Shown: positions 6,938 to 15,012 of the stretch, piece after piece
Numbering within the stretch: position 1 is the stretch's first letter
How the letters are laid out: the number at the start of each line of letters is the position of its first letter
Assembly (NCBI GenBank): GCA_041629655.1
Contig: JBFKMV010000128.1
Coordinates: 1 to 15,012 of the forward strand
Direction: 5' to 3'
DNA length: 15,012 nt
Source: JBFKMV01 sp041629655
Lineage (GTDB): Bacteria; Acidobacteriota; Polarisedimenticolia; Polarisedimenticolales; Polarisedimenticolaceae
The notes under the pieces: generated by a model
The model's input: the letters and a program-made list of their open reading frames with translations, nothing else
Database searches by the model: none
Told to the model about the DNA's origin: nothing
Made by a program: the position numbers and the translations under genes

Positions 6938-9871
6938 ATGAAAGACGACGGCACGCCCGGACCCGACCCCACGGGCCCGTTGTCCGTCAGCCTGGCTCGC
7001 AATCCGGCACGCCGGCAGGCGATGCTGGACGCGCTGCCGGACCTGATGTTCGTGATCCGCCGCGACGGCGTGCTCCTCGATTACCGCGCGCCCGACCCGA
7101 CCGAGCTGCACGTCGAGGCGGAGCGGTTCGTCGGAAAGAAGCTCGGCGACGTGCTTCCGACCGACGTGGCCGAGCGCTGCCTGCGACGGGTGCAAAAGGC
7201 GCTCGAGCGCCGCAGCCTCGAGATCATGGAGTATCGGCTGTCCCGCCTCGACGAGGCGCTCCGCGACTACGAGGCGCGCATCGCGCCGTCGGGCTCCGAC
7301 GAGGTGCTCGTGGTCGTCCGCGACATCACCGACCGCAAGCGGGTCGAGGCCTCGCTCGAGGAGCGCGTGCGCCACCGCACCAGCGAGCTGGCCGAGGCCA
7401 ACGCCTCGTTGCACGCCCAGATCGCCGAACGCCTGCGGGCCGAGGAGACGCTCCGGCAGAGCGAGTGGCGTTTCCGCCAGCTCGCCACCAACATCCGCGA
7501 GGTGTTCTGGATTGCCGAGCCCGGCAAGCAGATCCTCTACATCAGCCCGGCCTACGAGCAGGTCTGGGGGCGCACGGTCAACGAGCTCTACGACGATCCG
7601 CGGTCGTGGCTGGAAGCGATCCATCCCGAGGATCGCGAGAGTGCCGCCCTGGCGCTGGAGCAGCAGCTCCAGCGGACCAACACCAGCGTCGAGTACCGGA
7701 TCGTCCGACCCGACGGCAGCATCCGCTGGATCTGGGACCGCGGTTTCCCGGTCGATCCGTCGTCGGACGGGAAGCTCGTCTACACCGGAATCGCCGAGGA
7801 CATCACCGAGCGCAAGCTGCACGAGCTGAACCTGCAGCTGACCCAGTTCTCGGTCGACCGCGCGGCGGACTCGATCTTCTGGATCGATCGCGAGGCGAGG
7901 ATCTCCTACGCCAACGAGGCGGCCTGCAGCGCGCTCGGCTACACGCGCCAGGAGCTGGAATCGATGACGATCCGCGAGATCGATCCGGACTATTCCCGAT
8001 CCGGCTGGGATCGGCACTGGGAGAGCATCAAGCAGGCCGGGCAGCGGGTCGTGGAGTCGCGGCATCGCGCGAAGGACGGCTCGATCTTCCGGGTCGAGAT
8101 CAGCACGCACTACCAGGTCCATGGGGGTACGGAGTACGTTTGCGCGTTCGCGCGCAACATCGAGGCGCGCAAGCGCGACGAGCAGGAATTGCGCGCCAGG
8201 GCGCGACAGCAGGCCGCGGTGGCCGAACTCGGGCAACGCGCGCTCGCTTCCGAGGACGTCGACGCCCTGCTGGCCGAGGCGGTGGAGGTGGTCGATCGCA
8301 CGCTGGAAGTCGACTACGTCAAGGTGCTGGAATCGATGCCCGGTGGCGTCGATTTCCGGCTCGTGGCGGGGCTGGGCTGGAAGCCGGGCCTCGTCGGCAG
8401 CGCCACCGTGCCCGGCGGGGCGGGCTCCCAGGCCGGATTCACCCTGAGCTCCTCCAAGCCGGTGATCGTCGAGGATCTGGCCGCCGAGAGCCGGTTCAGC
8501 GGGCCGGCGCTGTTGCGCGACCACGGGGTGACGAGCGGGGTCAGCGTGCTGATCCACGGTCGCGGGCGACCGTTCGGGCTGCTGGCCGTCCACACGCGCG
8601 ACCGCCGGGAATTCACCGAGCACGACGTCAACTTCCTGCAGTCCGTGGCCAACGTGCTGGCCGAGGCGATCCGCCGCAAGCAGGCCGAGCAAGCGCGCCG
8701 CGAGCTCGAGGCCCAGATGCAGCATGCCCAGAAGCTCGAGAGCCTCGGGGTGCTGGCCGGGGGAATCGCGCACGACTTCAACAACTTCCTGATGGCGATC
8801 CTGGCCAACGCCGAGATGGCGCTGAGCAAGCTGGCGCCCGCGGATCCGGCGCGCGCGTACCTGCGCCAGGTCTCGACGGCCGCCGAGCGCGCGGCAACGT
8901 TGACCAAGCAGATGCTGGCCTACTCCGGGCGGGGCAAGTTCGTGATCCAGCCGCTCGATGCCTCGCTGCTGGTCAAGGAGATCAGCCACCTGCTCGAGGT
9001 GTCGATCTCGAAGCAGGTCACGATCCAGTACGGTCTGGCCGGGGACCTGCCCGCCGTGGAAGCCGACGCGGGCCAGTTGCGGCAGATCGTGATGAACCTG
9101 ATCACCAACGCCTCCGAGGCGATCGGAGAACGCACCGGCTTGATCCGGGTCGGCACCGGGGTCGTCGACGCGGACCGGGAGTACCTGTCCCGGACCTACG
9201 TCGACGACGGCCTGCCGGCCGGCCGCTACGTCTACATCGAGGTGACCGACAGCGGGTGCGGGATGGACGCGGAAACCCGCGCCAAGATCTTCGACCCGTT
9301 CTTCACGACGAAGTTCACCGGGCGTGGACTGGGGCTGGCGGCGGTGCTGGGGATCGTCCGCGGGCACCACGGCGCGCTGTCCATCGATTCGGAGCCGGGG
9401 CGCGGGACGACGTTCCGGGTGCTGTTCCCGGCTTCCGAGATCCGGCCGGACGCGAAGCCCTCGCGCGGGGACGAGGCGGCGCGCTGGCTCGGCGACGGAC
9501 TGGTGCTGGTGGTGGACGACGAGGAGCAGGTCCGCGACGTCACCCGCCGGATGCTGGAGAGCCGCGGGTTCAGCGTGCTGACGGCACGGGACGGGATCGA
9601 GGCGCTGGAGGTGTTCCGGGAACGGGCCGACGAGGTCGACCTGGTGCTGCTCGACCTCACGATGCCCCGCATGGGTGGTGAGGAGACGTTCCGTCGGCTC
9701 GCCGAGCTGCGCCCCGGCGTCAAGACGATCCTGTCCAGCGGCTACGGCGAGCATGACGTCGCGGAGCGGCTGGGCCGGCGCGGTCTGGCGGATTTCATCC
9801 AGAAGCCGTACCGGCCCGGGGATCTGTTCGACAAGGTCCGGCGTGCGCTCGAGGACGGCCCCCCGTCCTGA
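6938..9871 (+). CDS. Soluble hybrid sensor histidine kinase (PAS-PAS-PAS-GAF-HisKA-HATPase-REC)
   Basis: A 977-residue cytoplasmic hybrid histidine kinase; no signal peptide or membrane helix is seen. Domains in order: PAS 1 (about 27-135, ending VRDITDRK), a coiled-coil-like linker (135-175), PAS 2 (about 175-293, ending AEDITERK), PAS 3 (about 300-413), GAF (about 425-580) and HisKA with phospho-accepting His612 in GGIAHDFNN. The HATPase follows with N-box NLITNASEAI (720-729), DSGCGM (771-776) and GRGLGL (795-800). Last is a receiver domain with acidic pair Asp860/Asp861, phospho-acceptor Asp906 in LLDLTMP, and Lys956 in QKPY. All catalytic residues are intact. The ATG at 6938 is preceded by GGAG sites 10 nt and 0 nt upstream. 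There is no output domain and no adjacent response regulator, so a phosphotransfer partner must lie elsewhere. PAS/GAF signals (redox, light, ligands) cannot be told from sequence. Confidence 0.95.
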   Translation: MKDDGTPGPDPTGPLSVSLARNPARRQAMLDALPDLMFVIRRDGVLLDYRAPDPTELHVEAERFVGKKLGDVLPTDVAERCLRRVQKALERRSLEIMEYRLSRLDEALRDYEARIAPSGSDEVLVVVRDITDRKRVEASLEERVRHRTSELAEANASLHAQIAERLRAEETLRQSEWRFRQLATNIREVFWIAEPGKQILYISPAYEQVWGRTVNELYDDPRSWLEAIHPEDRESAALALEQQLQRTNTSVEYRIVRPDGSIRWIWDRGFPVDPSSDGKLVYTGIAEDITERKLHELNLQLTQFSVDRAADSIFWIDREARISYANEAACSALGYTRQELESMTIREIDPDYSRSGWDRHWESIKQAGQRVVESRHRAKDGSIFRVEISTHYQVHGGTEYVCAFARNIEARKRDEQELRARARQQAAVAELGQRALASEDVDALLAEAVEVVDRTLEVDYVKVLESMPGGVDFRLVAGLGWKPGLVGSATVPGGAGSQAGFTLSSSKPVIVEDLAAESRFSGPALLRDHGVTSGVSVLIHGRGRPFGLLAVHTRDRREFTEHDVNFLQSVANVLAEAIRRKQAEQARRELEAQMQHAQKLESLGVLAGGIAHDFNNFLMAILANAEMALSKLAPADPARAYLRQVSTAAERAATLTKQMLAYSGRGKFVIQPLDASLLVKEISHLLEVSISKQVTIQYGLAGDLPAVEADAGQLRQIVMNLITNASEAIGERTGLIRVGTGVVDADREYLSRTYVDDGLPAGRYVYIEVTDSGCGMDAETRAKIFDPFFTTKFTGRGLGLAAVLGIVRGHHGALSIDSEPGRGTTFRVLFPASEIRPDAKPSRGDEAARWLGDGLVLVVDDEEQVRDVTRRMLESRGFSVLTARDGIEALEVFRERADEVDLVLLDLTMPRMGGEETFRRLAELRPGVKTILSSGYGEHDVAERLGRRGLADFIQKPYRPGDLFDKVRRALEDGPPS

Positions 9872-9878
9872 GCTCAGG
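9852..9878. terminator. Stem plus palindrome at the convergent histidine kinase / M16 junction
   Basis: AGGACGG (9852-9858) and CCGTCCT (9863-9869) form a 7-bp stem with a CCCC loop at the end of the histidine kinase gene. It is overlapped by the perfect 12-bp palindrome CCTGAGCTCAGG (9867-9878), which carries both convergent stop codons separated by 2 nt. No T-tract follows, so terminator function is tentative. The palindrome partly follows from two CTGAGC stop contexts meeting head-on. Confidence 0.3.
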
Positions 9879-11130
9879 GCCGCCCCGCGAACACGATCAC
9901 GCGCGCCGACCTGCGGCTCAGCCGGTCCAGCAACGACAGCATCTCGCCGTGCGGCACGCCGGTCATGCGCCGGAAATACTCGGCATCGCCCAGGACGCGT
10001 CCCAGCAGCGCCAAGCGGTCCTCGGCCTCCGCGGTGAACGCGTCCGGGTCGAGGCCGCGCATCCGCGGCTCGGCCGCGATCCCGCGCAGGACGTAGTCGT
10101 ACCACTCGCTCGAGCGCAGCTCGGGGTCGCGCAGCAGCTCCTGGAACGCCTGCACCACCGCCTCCACGTTATCGGCGCCGGTCTCGGCCGAGAAGCCCCA
10201 GAACCCGCCCTCGCCGTAGATCTCGGAATCGATGCGCGCGCCGTAGACCAGGTTGCGGCGCTCCCGCAGCAGGCGCTGCAGCGGCGAGCCGAGCCCTCCG
10301 GCGTCGCACAGCTCGCTCAGCAGCAGCCACGGATATGGAGCCTGCGCCGCCTGCTCGGTAGTCGGGAACAACGCGTAGACCACCGAGGACTCGAAGCGGG
10401 TCCGGCGCTCGGTGCGTTCCCCCGCGCGCCACGACGGAAGCGGGCCGTAGCGCACCGGCGCGCGCCGCTCCCCCAGCGGCAATGCGGGCAGCCGCGCGGC
10501 CTGCCCGGCCACGGCGTCGAGCAGCGCCCGCCGGTCGAGATTGCCGGCGACGATCAGTACGGCCCGGGAGCGCGCGTAGCCGCGATCGAACGCCTCACGC
10601 AACCGTCCGGCCTGCATCGAGCGGATCGTCTTCGCGGTCCCCAGCGGATGGTGCCCCAGCGGGTGTCCCGGCCACAGGATGCCCGGCAGCTCGTACTCGG
10701 CACGGTCCCCGGCGGTGGAGCGCCACTCCTGCAGCTCTTCGAGGATGATCTTGCGCTCGGCCAACACGTCCTCCTCGCGCAGCAGCGGCCGGGCGATCAT
10801 GTCGGTCAGGATGTCCAACGCCTCGCGCCAGCGGTCGCGCAGCACATGCGCGTGATACGAGGTGTGCGTCGGCGTGGTGTGGGCGTCTGCCTCGCCGCCT
10901 TCCGCGGCCAGACGCATCTCGGTATCCCGGTAACCCCCGGGATAGCGCTCGGTGCCGCGCGACGGCAGGTGCTCGAACCAGTGGTAGATCCCGGGCGCGC
11001 CCACCGTGCCGTCGTCGGCGCTGCCCGTGAACATCAACCAGCGCAGGCTGACGCTCTCGACCACCGCCGGCATGCGCTGGAAGTAGACGGGGATCCCGTA
11101 CGGACCGTCGAGACGCTCGAAGTCGATCAT
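9874..11130 (-). CDS. M16 (insulinase/processing-peptidase) family zinc metallopeptidase
   Basis: A 418-residue M16-family protein with the inverted zinc motif HxxEH intact as H50-W-F-E53-H54. The third zinc ligand is probably Glu131, in ILEELQEW, 77 residues after the second His, which matches the spacing in pitrilysin. Length and layout fit one N-terminal catalytic half and one C-terminal inactive half (about 185-418), including GGLGSPLQRLLRERRNLVY (278-296), the usual substrate-binding region. This is like the catalytic subunit of two-subunit bacterial M16B enzymes. No signal peptide is seen, so a cytoplasmic site is likely. The ATG at 11130 is chosen because GGAAAGGG sits 5 nt upstream; an in-frame TTG at 11163 lacks a good site. 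Bacterial M16B genes often come as active/inactive pairs, but no partner is seen here. It converges on the histidine kinase gene and diverges from the Coa1-family gene. Confidence 0.9.
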   Translation of the reverse strand: MIDFERLDGPYGIPVYFQRMPAVVESVSLRWLMFTGSADDGTVGAPGIYHWFEHLPSRGTERYPGGYRDTEMRLAAEGGEADAHTTPTHTSYHAHVLRDRWREALDILTDMIARPLLREEDVLAERKIILEELQEWRSTAGDRAEYELPGILWPGHPLGHHPLGTAKTIRSMQAGRLREAFDRGYARSRAVLIVAGNLDRRALLDAVAGQAARLPALPLGERRAPVRYGPLPSWRAGERTERRTRFESSVVYALFPTTEQAAQAPYPWLLLSELCDAGGLGSPLQRLLRERRNLVYGARIDSEIYGEGGFWGFSAETGADNVEAVVQAFQELLRDPELRSSEWYDYVLRGIAAEPRMRGLDPDAFTAEAEDRLALLGRVLGDAEYFRRMTGVPHGEMLSLLDRLSRRSARVIVFAGRP

Positions 11131-11169
11131 CGGTGCCCTTTCCGGAGTATCGTATCTTCGCAACCCGCC

Positions 11170-11181
11170 GGACGGCCGTCC
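11170..11181. promoter_or_regulatory. 12-bp perfect palindrome in the M16/Coa1 divergent gap
   Basis: GGACGGCCGTCC is a perfect inverted repeat within the 68-nt gap between the divergent M16 and Coa1-family starts. Its position would suit a shared operator. No convincing -35/-10 pair was found for either gene. High GC makes chance palindromes of this composition fairly common. Confidence 0.25.
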
Positions 11182-11198
11182 ACCCGGGAGGAACGCGG

Positions 11199-11648
11199 AT
11201 GAGCTACGGGCGCGAGGAGCGAAGCTGGTGGAGTCGCAACTGGTTCTGGGCGCTGGGCTGCGGTTGCCTGCTGCTGCTGCTGGTTCCGCTCGGCCTGTGT
11301 AGCGCGGGTGTGGGGTGGTTCGTCTGGACCGTCCGCTCGCACGACGCGATCGAGGCGGCGCTGGCGCGGGCCCACGCCAACCCGGCCGTCGTCGAGGCGC
11401 TGGGCGAGCCGCTGGAGCTGGGCTGGCAGGGCAGCTTCAACTTCAGTACCGACGGCGGCGTCCCGCGCGTCGAGGTCGACACCCGGATCCACGGGCCGCG
11501 CGGCGAGGGCTCGTTCCGCATCCGTGGACGCAAGCCGCAGGACAGCTGGGAGTTCGACCGCCTGGAGATCTGGGTTGACGGCACCGACCAGCGGATCGAC
11601 CTGCTGGAGCCGGGCCTCGAGGCTCGCCGCCGTTCGGGAATGTCGTGA
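11199..11648 (+). CDS. Cytochrome c oxidase assembly factor Coa1-family protein
   Basis: A 149-residue single-pass membrane protein of the bacterial Coa1/Tim21-like family. Seen directly: a short basic N-terminus with SWWSRNW (9-15), one hydrophobic helix (about 16-44), then an extramembrane domain. This domain has the family-typical NPAVVEALGEPLE (61-73), HGPRGEG (98-104), SWEFDRLEIWVDG (116-128) and IDLL (133-136). In mitochondria Coa1 assists Cox1 assembly; bacterial members are mostly uncharacterised, so the name describes family, not proven function. The start at 11199 is set by GGGAGGA at 11186-11192, 6 nt upstream; an upstream in-frame start at 11133 has no such site. Its TGA overlaps the GTG start of the next gene, so the two are translationally coupled. 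Confidence 0.82.
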   Translation: MSYGREERSWWSRNWFWALGCGCLLLLLVPLGLCSAGVGWFVWTVRSHDAIEAALARAHANPAVVEALGEPLELGWQGSFNFSTDGGVPRVEVDTRIHGPRGEGSFRIRGRKPQDSWEFDRLEIWVDGTDQRIDLLEPGLEARRRSGMS

Positions 11649-12157
11649 GCCGCTTCCACCGGCCGGCGCTGGTCTCGGTCGTCGTCGCCGGTGCGCTGGT
11701 GCTGGTGGCGGTGGTGCGCCTGCTGTCGTATTCGCGGGGCTCCGGGCTGGCCGGATGGCTCCAGGAGTCCGCGCTGGGCTTTTTGGCCTACCGTCCCGAC
11801 AGCGCGGCGAGCGTTCGATTCTTCAAGATCCTCGCCACTCCTTCGGTGGTCGCCGGCCAGTACTTCCTGTTCCGGCTGCTGAATCACCTGCATTCGCGGA
11901 ACCTGCCGCCGGGCTACGACGCCGCCCATCGCCGGATCGATTTCCGGCCCGCCGGCGCGCGACTGGCGCTGACCACGCTGGTCACGCTGCACTGGGTGGT
12001 GATCGAGTGGTACAAGTTCGGCGGGCCGGACCGTTATCCGTTCTCGCCGCTGGAACGCCCCGCGATCAACGCCGTGGTGCTGCTGCTCAGCCAGGCTGTC
12101 GCGTTCTTCGGCATGAAATACCTGTCGTTCGAGCCGCTGCTCCGGCAGCGCGGCTGA
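11645..12157 (+). CDS. Hypothetical four-helix membrane protein coupled to the Coa1-family gene
   Basis: A 170-residue protein I do not recognise. Hydrophobic segments at about residues 8-28, 62-80, 106-122 and 139-156 suggest four membrane helices, the second being the weakest. An aromatic-rich loop HWVVIEWYKFGGPDRYPF (116-133) lies between helices 3 and 4. The start is a GTG at 11645 overlapping the previous stop (GTGA), with GGGAA just upstream inside the Coa1-family gene. That overlap and the shared strand indicate an operon. Two membrane proteins encoded together may act together, but no function can be given. Confidence 0.75.
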   Translation: MSRFHRPALVSVVVAGALVLVAVVRLLSYSRGSGLAGWLQESALGFLAYRPDSAASVRFFKILATPSVVAGQYFLFRLLNHLHSRNLPPGYDAAHRRIDFRPAGARLALTTLVTLHWVVIEWYKFGGPDRYPFSPLERPAINAVVLLLSQAVAFFGMKYLSFEPLLRQRG

Positions 12158-12183
12158 GCGGGCATCGGGGTTGTCGGCCCTCT

Positions 12184-12214
12184 CGCCGCCATTCCGCGGC
12201 GCCGTAACGATTTT
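12184..12214 (+). terminator. Possible terminator after the Coa1-family operon
   Basis: CGCCGC (12184-12189) and GCGGCG (12196-12201) form a 6-bp GC stem with a 6-nt loop. A short TTTT (12211-12214) follows about 9 nt later, further away than in a classical intrinsic terminator. A second imperfect stem (GAGCGGGC at 12156-12163 with GCCCTCTC at 12177-12184) immediately follows the stop codon. Confidence 0.35.
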
Positions 12215-12219
12215 GGGTC

Positions 12220-12247
12220 TTGATCCGACATGACCTCTCCGTAGCTT
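12220..12247 (+). promoter_or_regulatory. Weak promoter candidate for the duplicated-domain protein
   Basis: TTGATC (12220-12225) and TAGCTT (12242-12247) with a 16-nt spacer lie in the 109-nt gap before the next gene. The predicted start point would give a leader of roughly 13 nt that still includes the GGGAG ribosome site. Both hexamers are imperfect. Confidence 0.3.
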
Positions 12248-12266
12248 CGAGAGCAGGGAGAGGAGC

Positions 12267-13160
12267 ATGCATCGAACCATGGACGGCGGAATCCGCGAAG
12301 ATACCCGGCCCTCGACGGCCGACCTGACCTTGGGCGAGACGATCGAGCTGGCCCGCAAGGCCGCCTGGAAGGGAGCGCGGATCGACCGCTTCTTTCACGG
12401 CCAGCTGGAATTCGCGACGGCCGGCGAGTGCCACCTGGTGTTCCTGGACGGCGAGTACGTCGGCGAGATCGGCGTCGATCCGATGGCCCGGGAACGCTCC
12501 CTGCTGCGTGGCTGCATCCGCGTCTACCACGAGTTCAACCCGCGGCACCAGTTCTACTACGTCTCCGACCCGCGCCGGTTCGCCCCCGGCTTCCCGGACA
12601 GCCTGGGCCGGCTCCCCTCGCGCGACACCGCGGCGATCGCGCTGCTGGATGCGCTGATGCGCGAGGGCAAGCTGCGCCGGTTCGAGAGCGGCTGGGGCCG
12701 TGACCGCGGCTCGCTGCAGCGGCTCGACTTCACCAGCGCCAGCCTGGCGGCGCCGTGGTTCCGAATCTGGTTCGACGGCCGCGAGCTGGGCTGGCTGATG
12801 GCCGAGCGCAACCGGTCTCACGACGAGGGACGCTGGTTCTATGTCGGTCCCCCGGCGCTCGGGCCCCACCGGCACCACGGCTTCTACCGCTCGCGCGACG
12901 AGGCCGCGCTGGCGCTGGTCGGCGCGCTGCGGGTCGTCTACCGCGACCGTCCGCGACGCTTCGAGGCGACCGGGGACGGAGGGCTCGCCGGATCGGCCGC
13001 GTGGAACCGGGTGGCGTCGGAGCTCGCGGCCGCGCTGGAGCACGAAGGCGACGAACCGGCCGCCGTGCAATCGCTCCCGCGCGAGATCTCCCGACCCACG
13101 CGCGTGCCGCCGCGGCGCCCGCGCCGAGGCGGTTCCCGTCCCGCCGAGCACCCGGCCTGA
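12267..13160 (+). CDS. Hypothetical protein with an internally duplicated alpha/beta domain
   Basis: A 297-residue soluble protein that I do not recognise. No signal peptide or membrane helix is seen. It contains two copies of one domain, at about residues 56-141 and 164-234. Each has a hydrophobic strand ending in a DG turn (FLDGEYVGEI 59-68; WFDGRELGWL 168-177). Next comes an aromatic strand (YYVSDP 97-102; FYVGPP 191-196). Each copy ends with a helix starting SRD and closing with RRFE (SRDTAAIALLDAL 118-130; SRDEAALALVGAL 209-221). The last 25 residues are Arg/Pro-rich and probably disordered. The start at 12267 has GGGAG 6 nt upstream; a second in-frame ATG is 4 codons later. It is on the same strand as its neighbours, with 109 nt and 121 nt gaps, so it is probably its own transcript. 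Confidence 0.8.
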   Translation: MHRTMDGGIREDTRPSTADLTLGETIELARKAAWKGARIDRFFHGQLEFATAGECHLVFLDGEYVGEIGVDPMARERSLLRGCIRVYHEFNPRHQFYYVSDPRRFAPGFPDSLGRLPSRDTAAIALLDALMREGKLRRFESGWGRDRGSLQRLDFTSASLAAPWFRIWFDGRELGWLMAERNRSHDEGRWFYVGPPALGPHRHHGFYRSRDEAALALVGALRVVYRDRPRRFEATGDGGLAGSAAWNRVASELAAALEHEGDEPAAVQSLPREISRPTRVPPRRPRRGGSRPAEHPA

Positions 13161-13281
13161 GCGGCGACGAGACCGGTCGACCCCTCCCAGGTCCGTAGAC
13201 GACTCCACCCGCTCGAACGCGGCGCGGGGGCTCGATGGCGCCCCGCCGATCCGTTAAGGTGGGCCCGGAGCCGCGACGCGG

Positions 13282-14712
<1,431 letters not shown>

Positions 14713-14769
14713 TCGGCGACATCCGGAGACCGACTCAACGGGCACGGCTCCCCGACACGAGGTGATTCG

Positions 14770-15012
14770 ATGAGCGACCACGGCGGCACGGAAGTTCGCG
14801 ACGCGATCGTGATCGGAACCGGTCAGGCGGGCAAGCCGCTGGCGCGGGCGCTGGGCAATGCGGGACTCGAGACCGTGATCGTCGAGCGCGACCGGGTCGG
14901 GGGCTCGTGCATCAACTACGGCTGCACCCCGACCAAGACGATGGTGGCCAGCGCCCGCGTGGCCCACCTGGCGCGGTCCGCGACACGCTGGGGCGTGCAC
15001 ACGGGAGAGACC
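14770..15012 (+). CDS. Pyridine nucleotide-disulphide oxidoreductase, MerA-like N-terminus (cut by window edge)
   Basis: The first 81 residues of a class I FAD-dependent disulphide oxidoreductase; the family is about 450-480 residues. Seen directly: an FAD-binding beta-alpha-beta motif IVIGTGQAGKPLA (13-25), VIVERDRVGGSC (36-47), and the redox-active disulphide Cys47 and Cys52 in CINYGC (CxxxxC), followed by TPTKTMVASARVAHLAR (53-69). The C-I-N-Y-G-C-T-P-T-K-T form is typical of proteins annotated as mercuric reductase or related oxidoreductases rather than of lipoamide dehydrogenase (usually CLNxGCIPSK). No MerA N-terminal metal-binding domain, merR or merT is visible, so mercury reduction should not be assumed. 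GAGGTGA at 14759-14765, 4 nt upstream, fixes the start. A promoter candidate lies at 14685-14713. Confidence 0.9.
   Translation, partial: MSDHGGTEVRDAIVIGTGQAGKPLARALGNAGLETVIVERDRVGGSCINYGCTPTKTMVASARVAHLARSATRWGVHTGET

Noticed and set aside
6836..10105. A 1089-codon open frame on the minus strand opposite the histidine kinase
   Set aside because: It is antisense to a gene with every catalytic motif intact, and its product is Arg/Leu/Asp/His-rich with no recognisable motif. Long antisense frames are expected at this GC content.
11131..11163. Longer M16 start at an in-frame TTG (11163)
   Set aside because: There is no good ribosome site, and the added residues are not typical of the family. 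The ATG at 11130 has GGAAAGGG at proper spacing.
14770..15012. Mercury-resistance operon
   Set aside because: Only a MerA-like oxidoreductase N-terminus is seen. No merR, merT, merP or N-terminal metal-binding domain is present, and many relatives of this type have no role in mercury reduction.

Overview
This is a 15 kb stretch of a very GC-rich bacterial chromosome (roughly 70% by eye, not counted). Coding is dense, TGA stops dominate, and Shine-Dalgarno sites are clear. The Hanks-type kinase with a GRGGMGVVYRALDTRL glycine loop, the bacterial Coa1-family protein, the soluble PAS/GAF hybrid kinase and the CapA-family protein together resemble Acidobacteriota such as Thermoanaerobaculia, or a neighbouring uncultured phylum. 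That placement is an inference: there is no rRNA or strong marker in the window. I see no tRNA, rRNA, CRISPR array, insertion sequence, phage gene or attachment site, and no gene-free stretch longer than about 170 bases.

Layout. Positions 1-2399 (minus strand) hold an apparent cupin-ychF pair (2 nt apart) followed by an AbgT-family transporter that runs off the left edge. Divergent from the cupin is a Tat-exported CapA-family metallophosphatase-like protein (2550-3779, plus). It converges on a membrane-anchored Ser/Thr protein kinase (3802-5154, minus). Upstream of the kinase on the same strand is a B12-binding radical SAM protein resembling hopanoid C-3 methylase HpnR (5321-6766). Divergent from it is a 977-residue hybrid histidine kinase (PAS-PAS-PAS-GAF-HisKA-HATPase-REC; 6938-9871). 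This converges on a single-domain-set M16 metallopeptidase (9874-11130, minus). Divergent from the peptidase is a two-gene unit, a Coa1-family protein and an overlapping four-helix membrane protein of unknown function. Then come an unknown protein built from two copies of one domain (12267-13160), an RsmF-like rRNA m5C methyltransferase (13282-14712), and the start of a Mer-type pyridine nucleotide-disulphide oxidoreductase (14770 to the right edge).

The gene mix is mostly housekeeping and signalling. It is not an obvious defence, biosynthetic or mobile cluster, and I did not find a convincing new multi-gene system. The most interesting items are smaller. Eight of eleven visible stop codons sit in the hexamer CTGAGC, and CTGAGCGG was found only at gene ends. 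A near-identical 19-20 bp element overlaps the predicted promoters of the cupin and kinase genes. A symmetric hairpin holds both stop codons of a convergent gene pair. There is an uncharacterised tandem-duplicated domain in the 12267-13160 protein, and an unrecognised C-terminal domain on the kinase. A G7 tract lies in the promoter spacer of the radical SAM gene.
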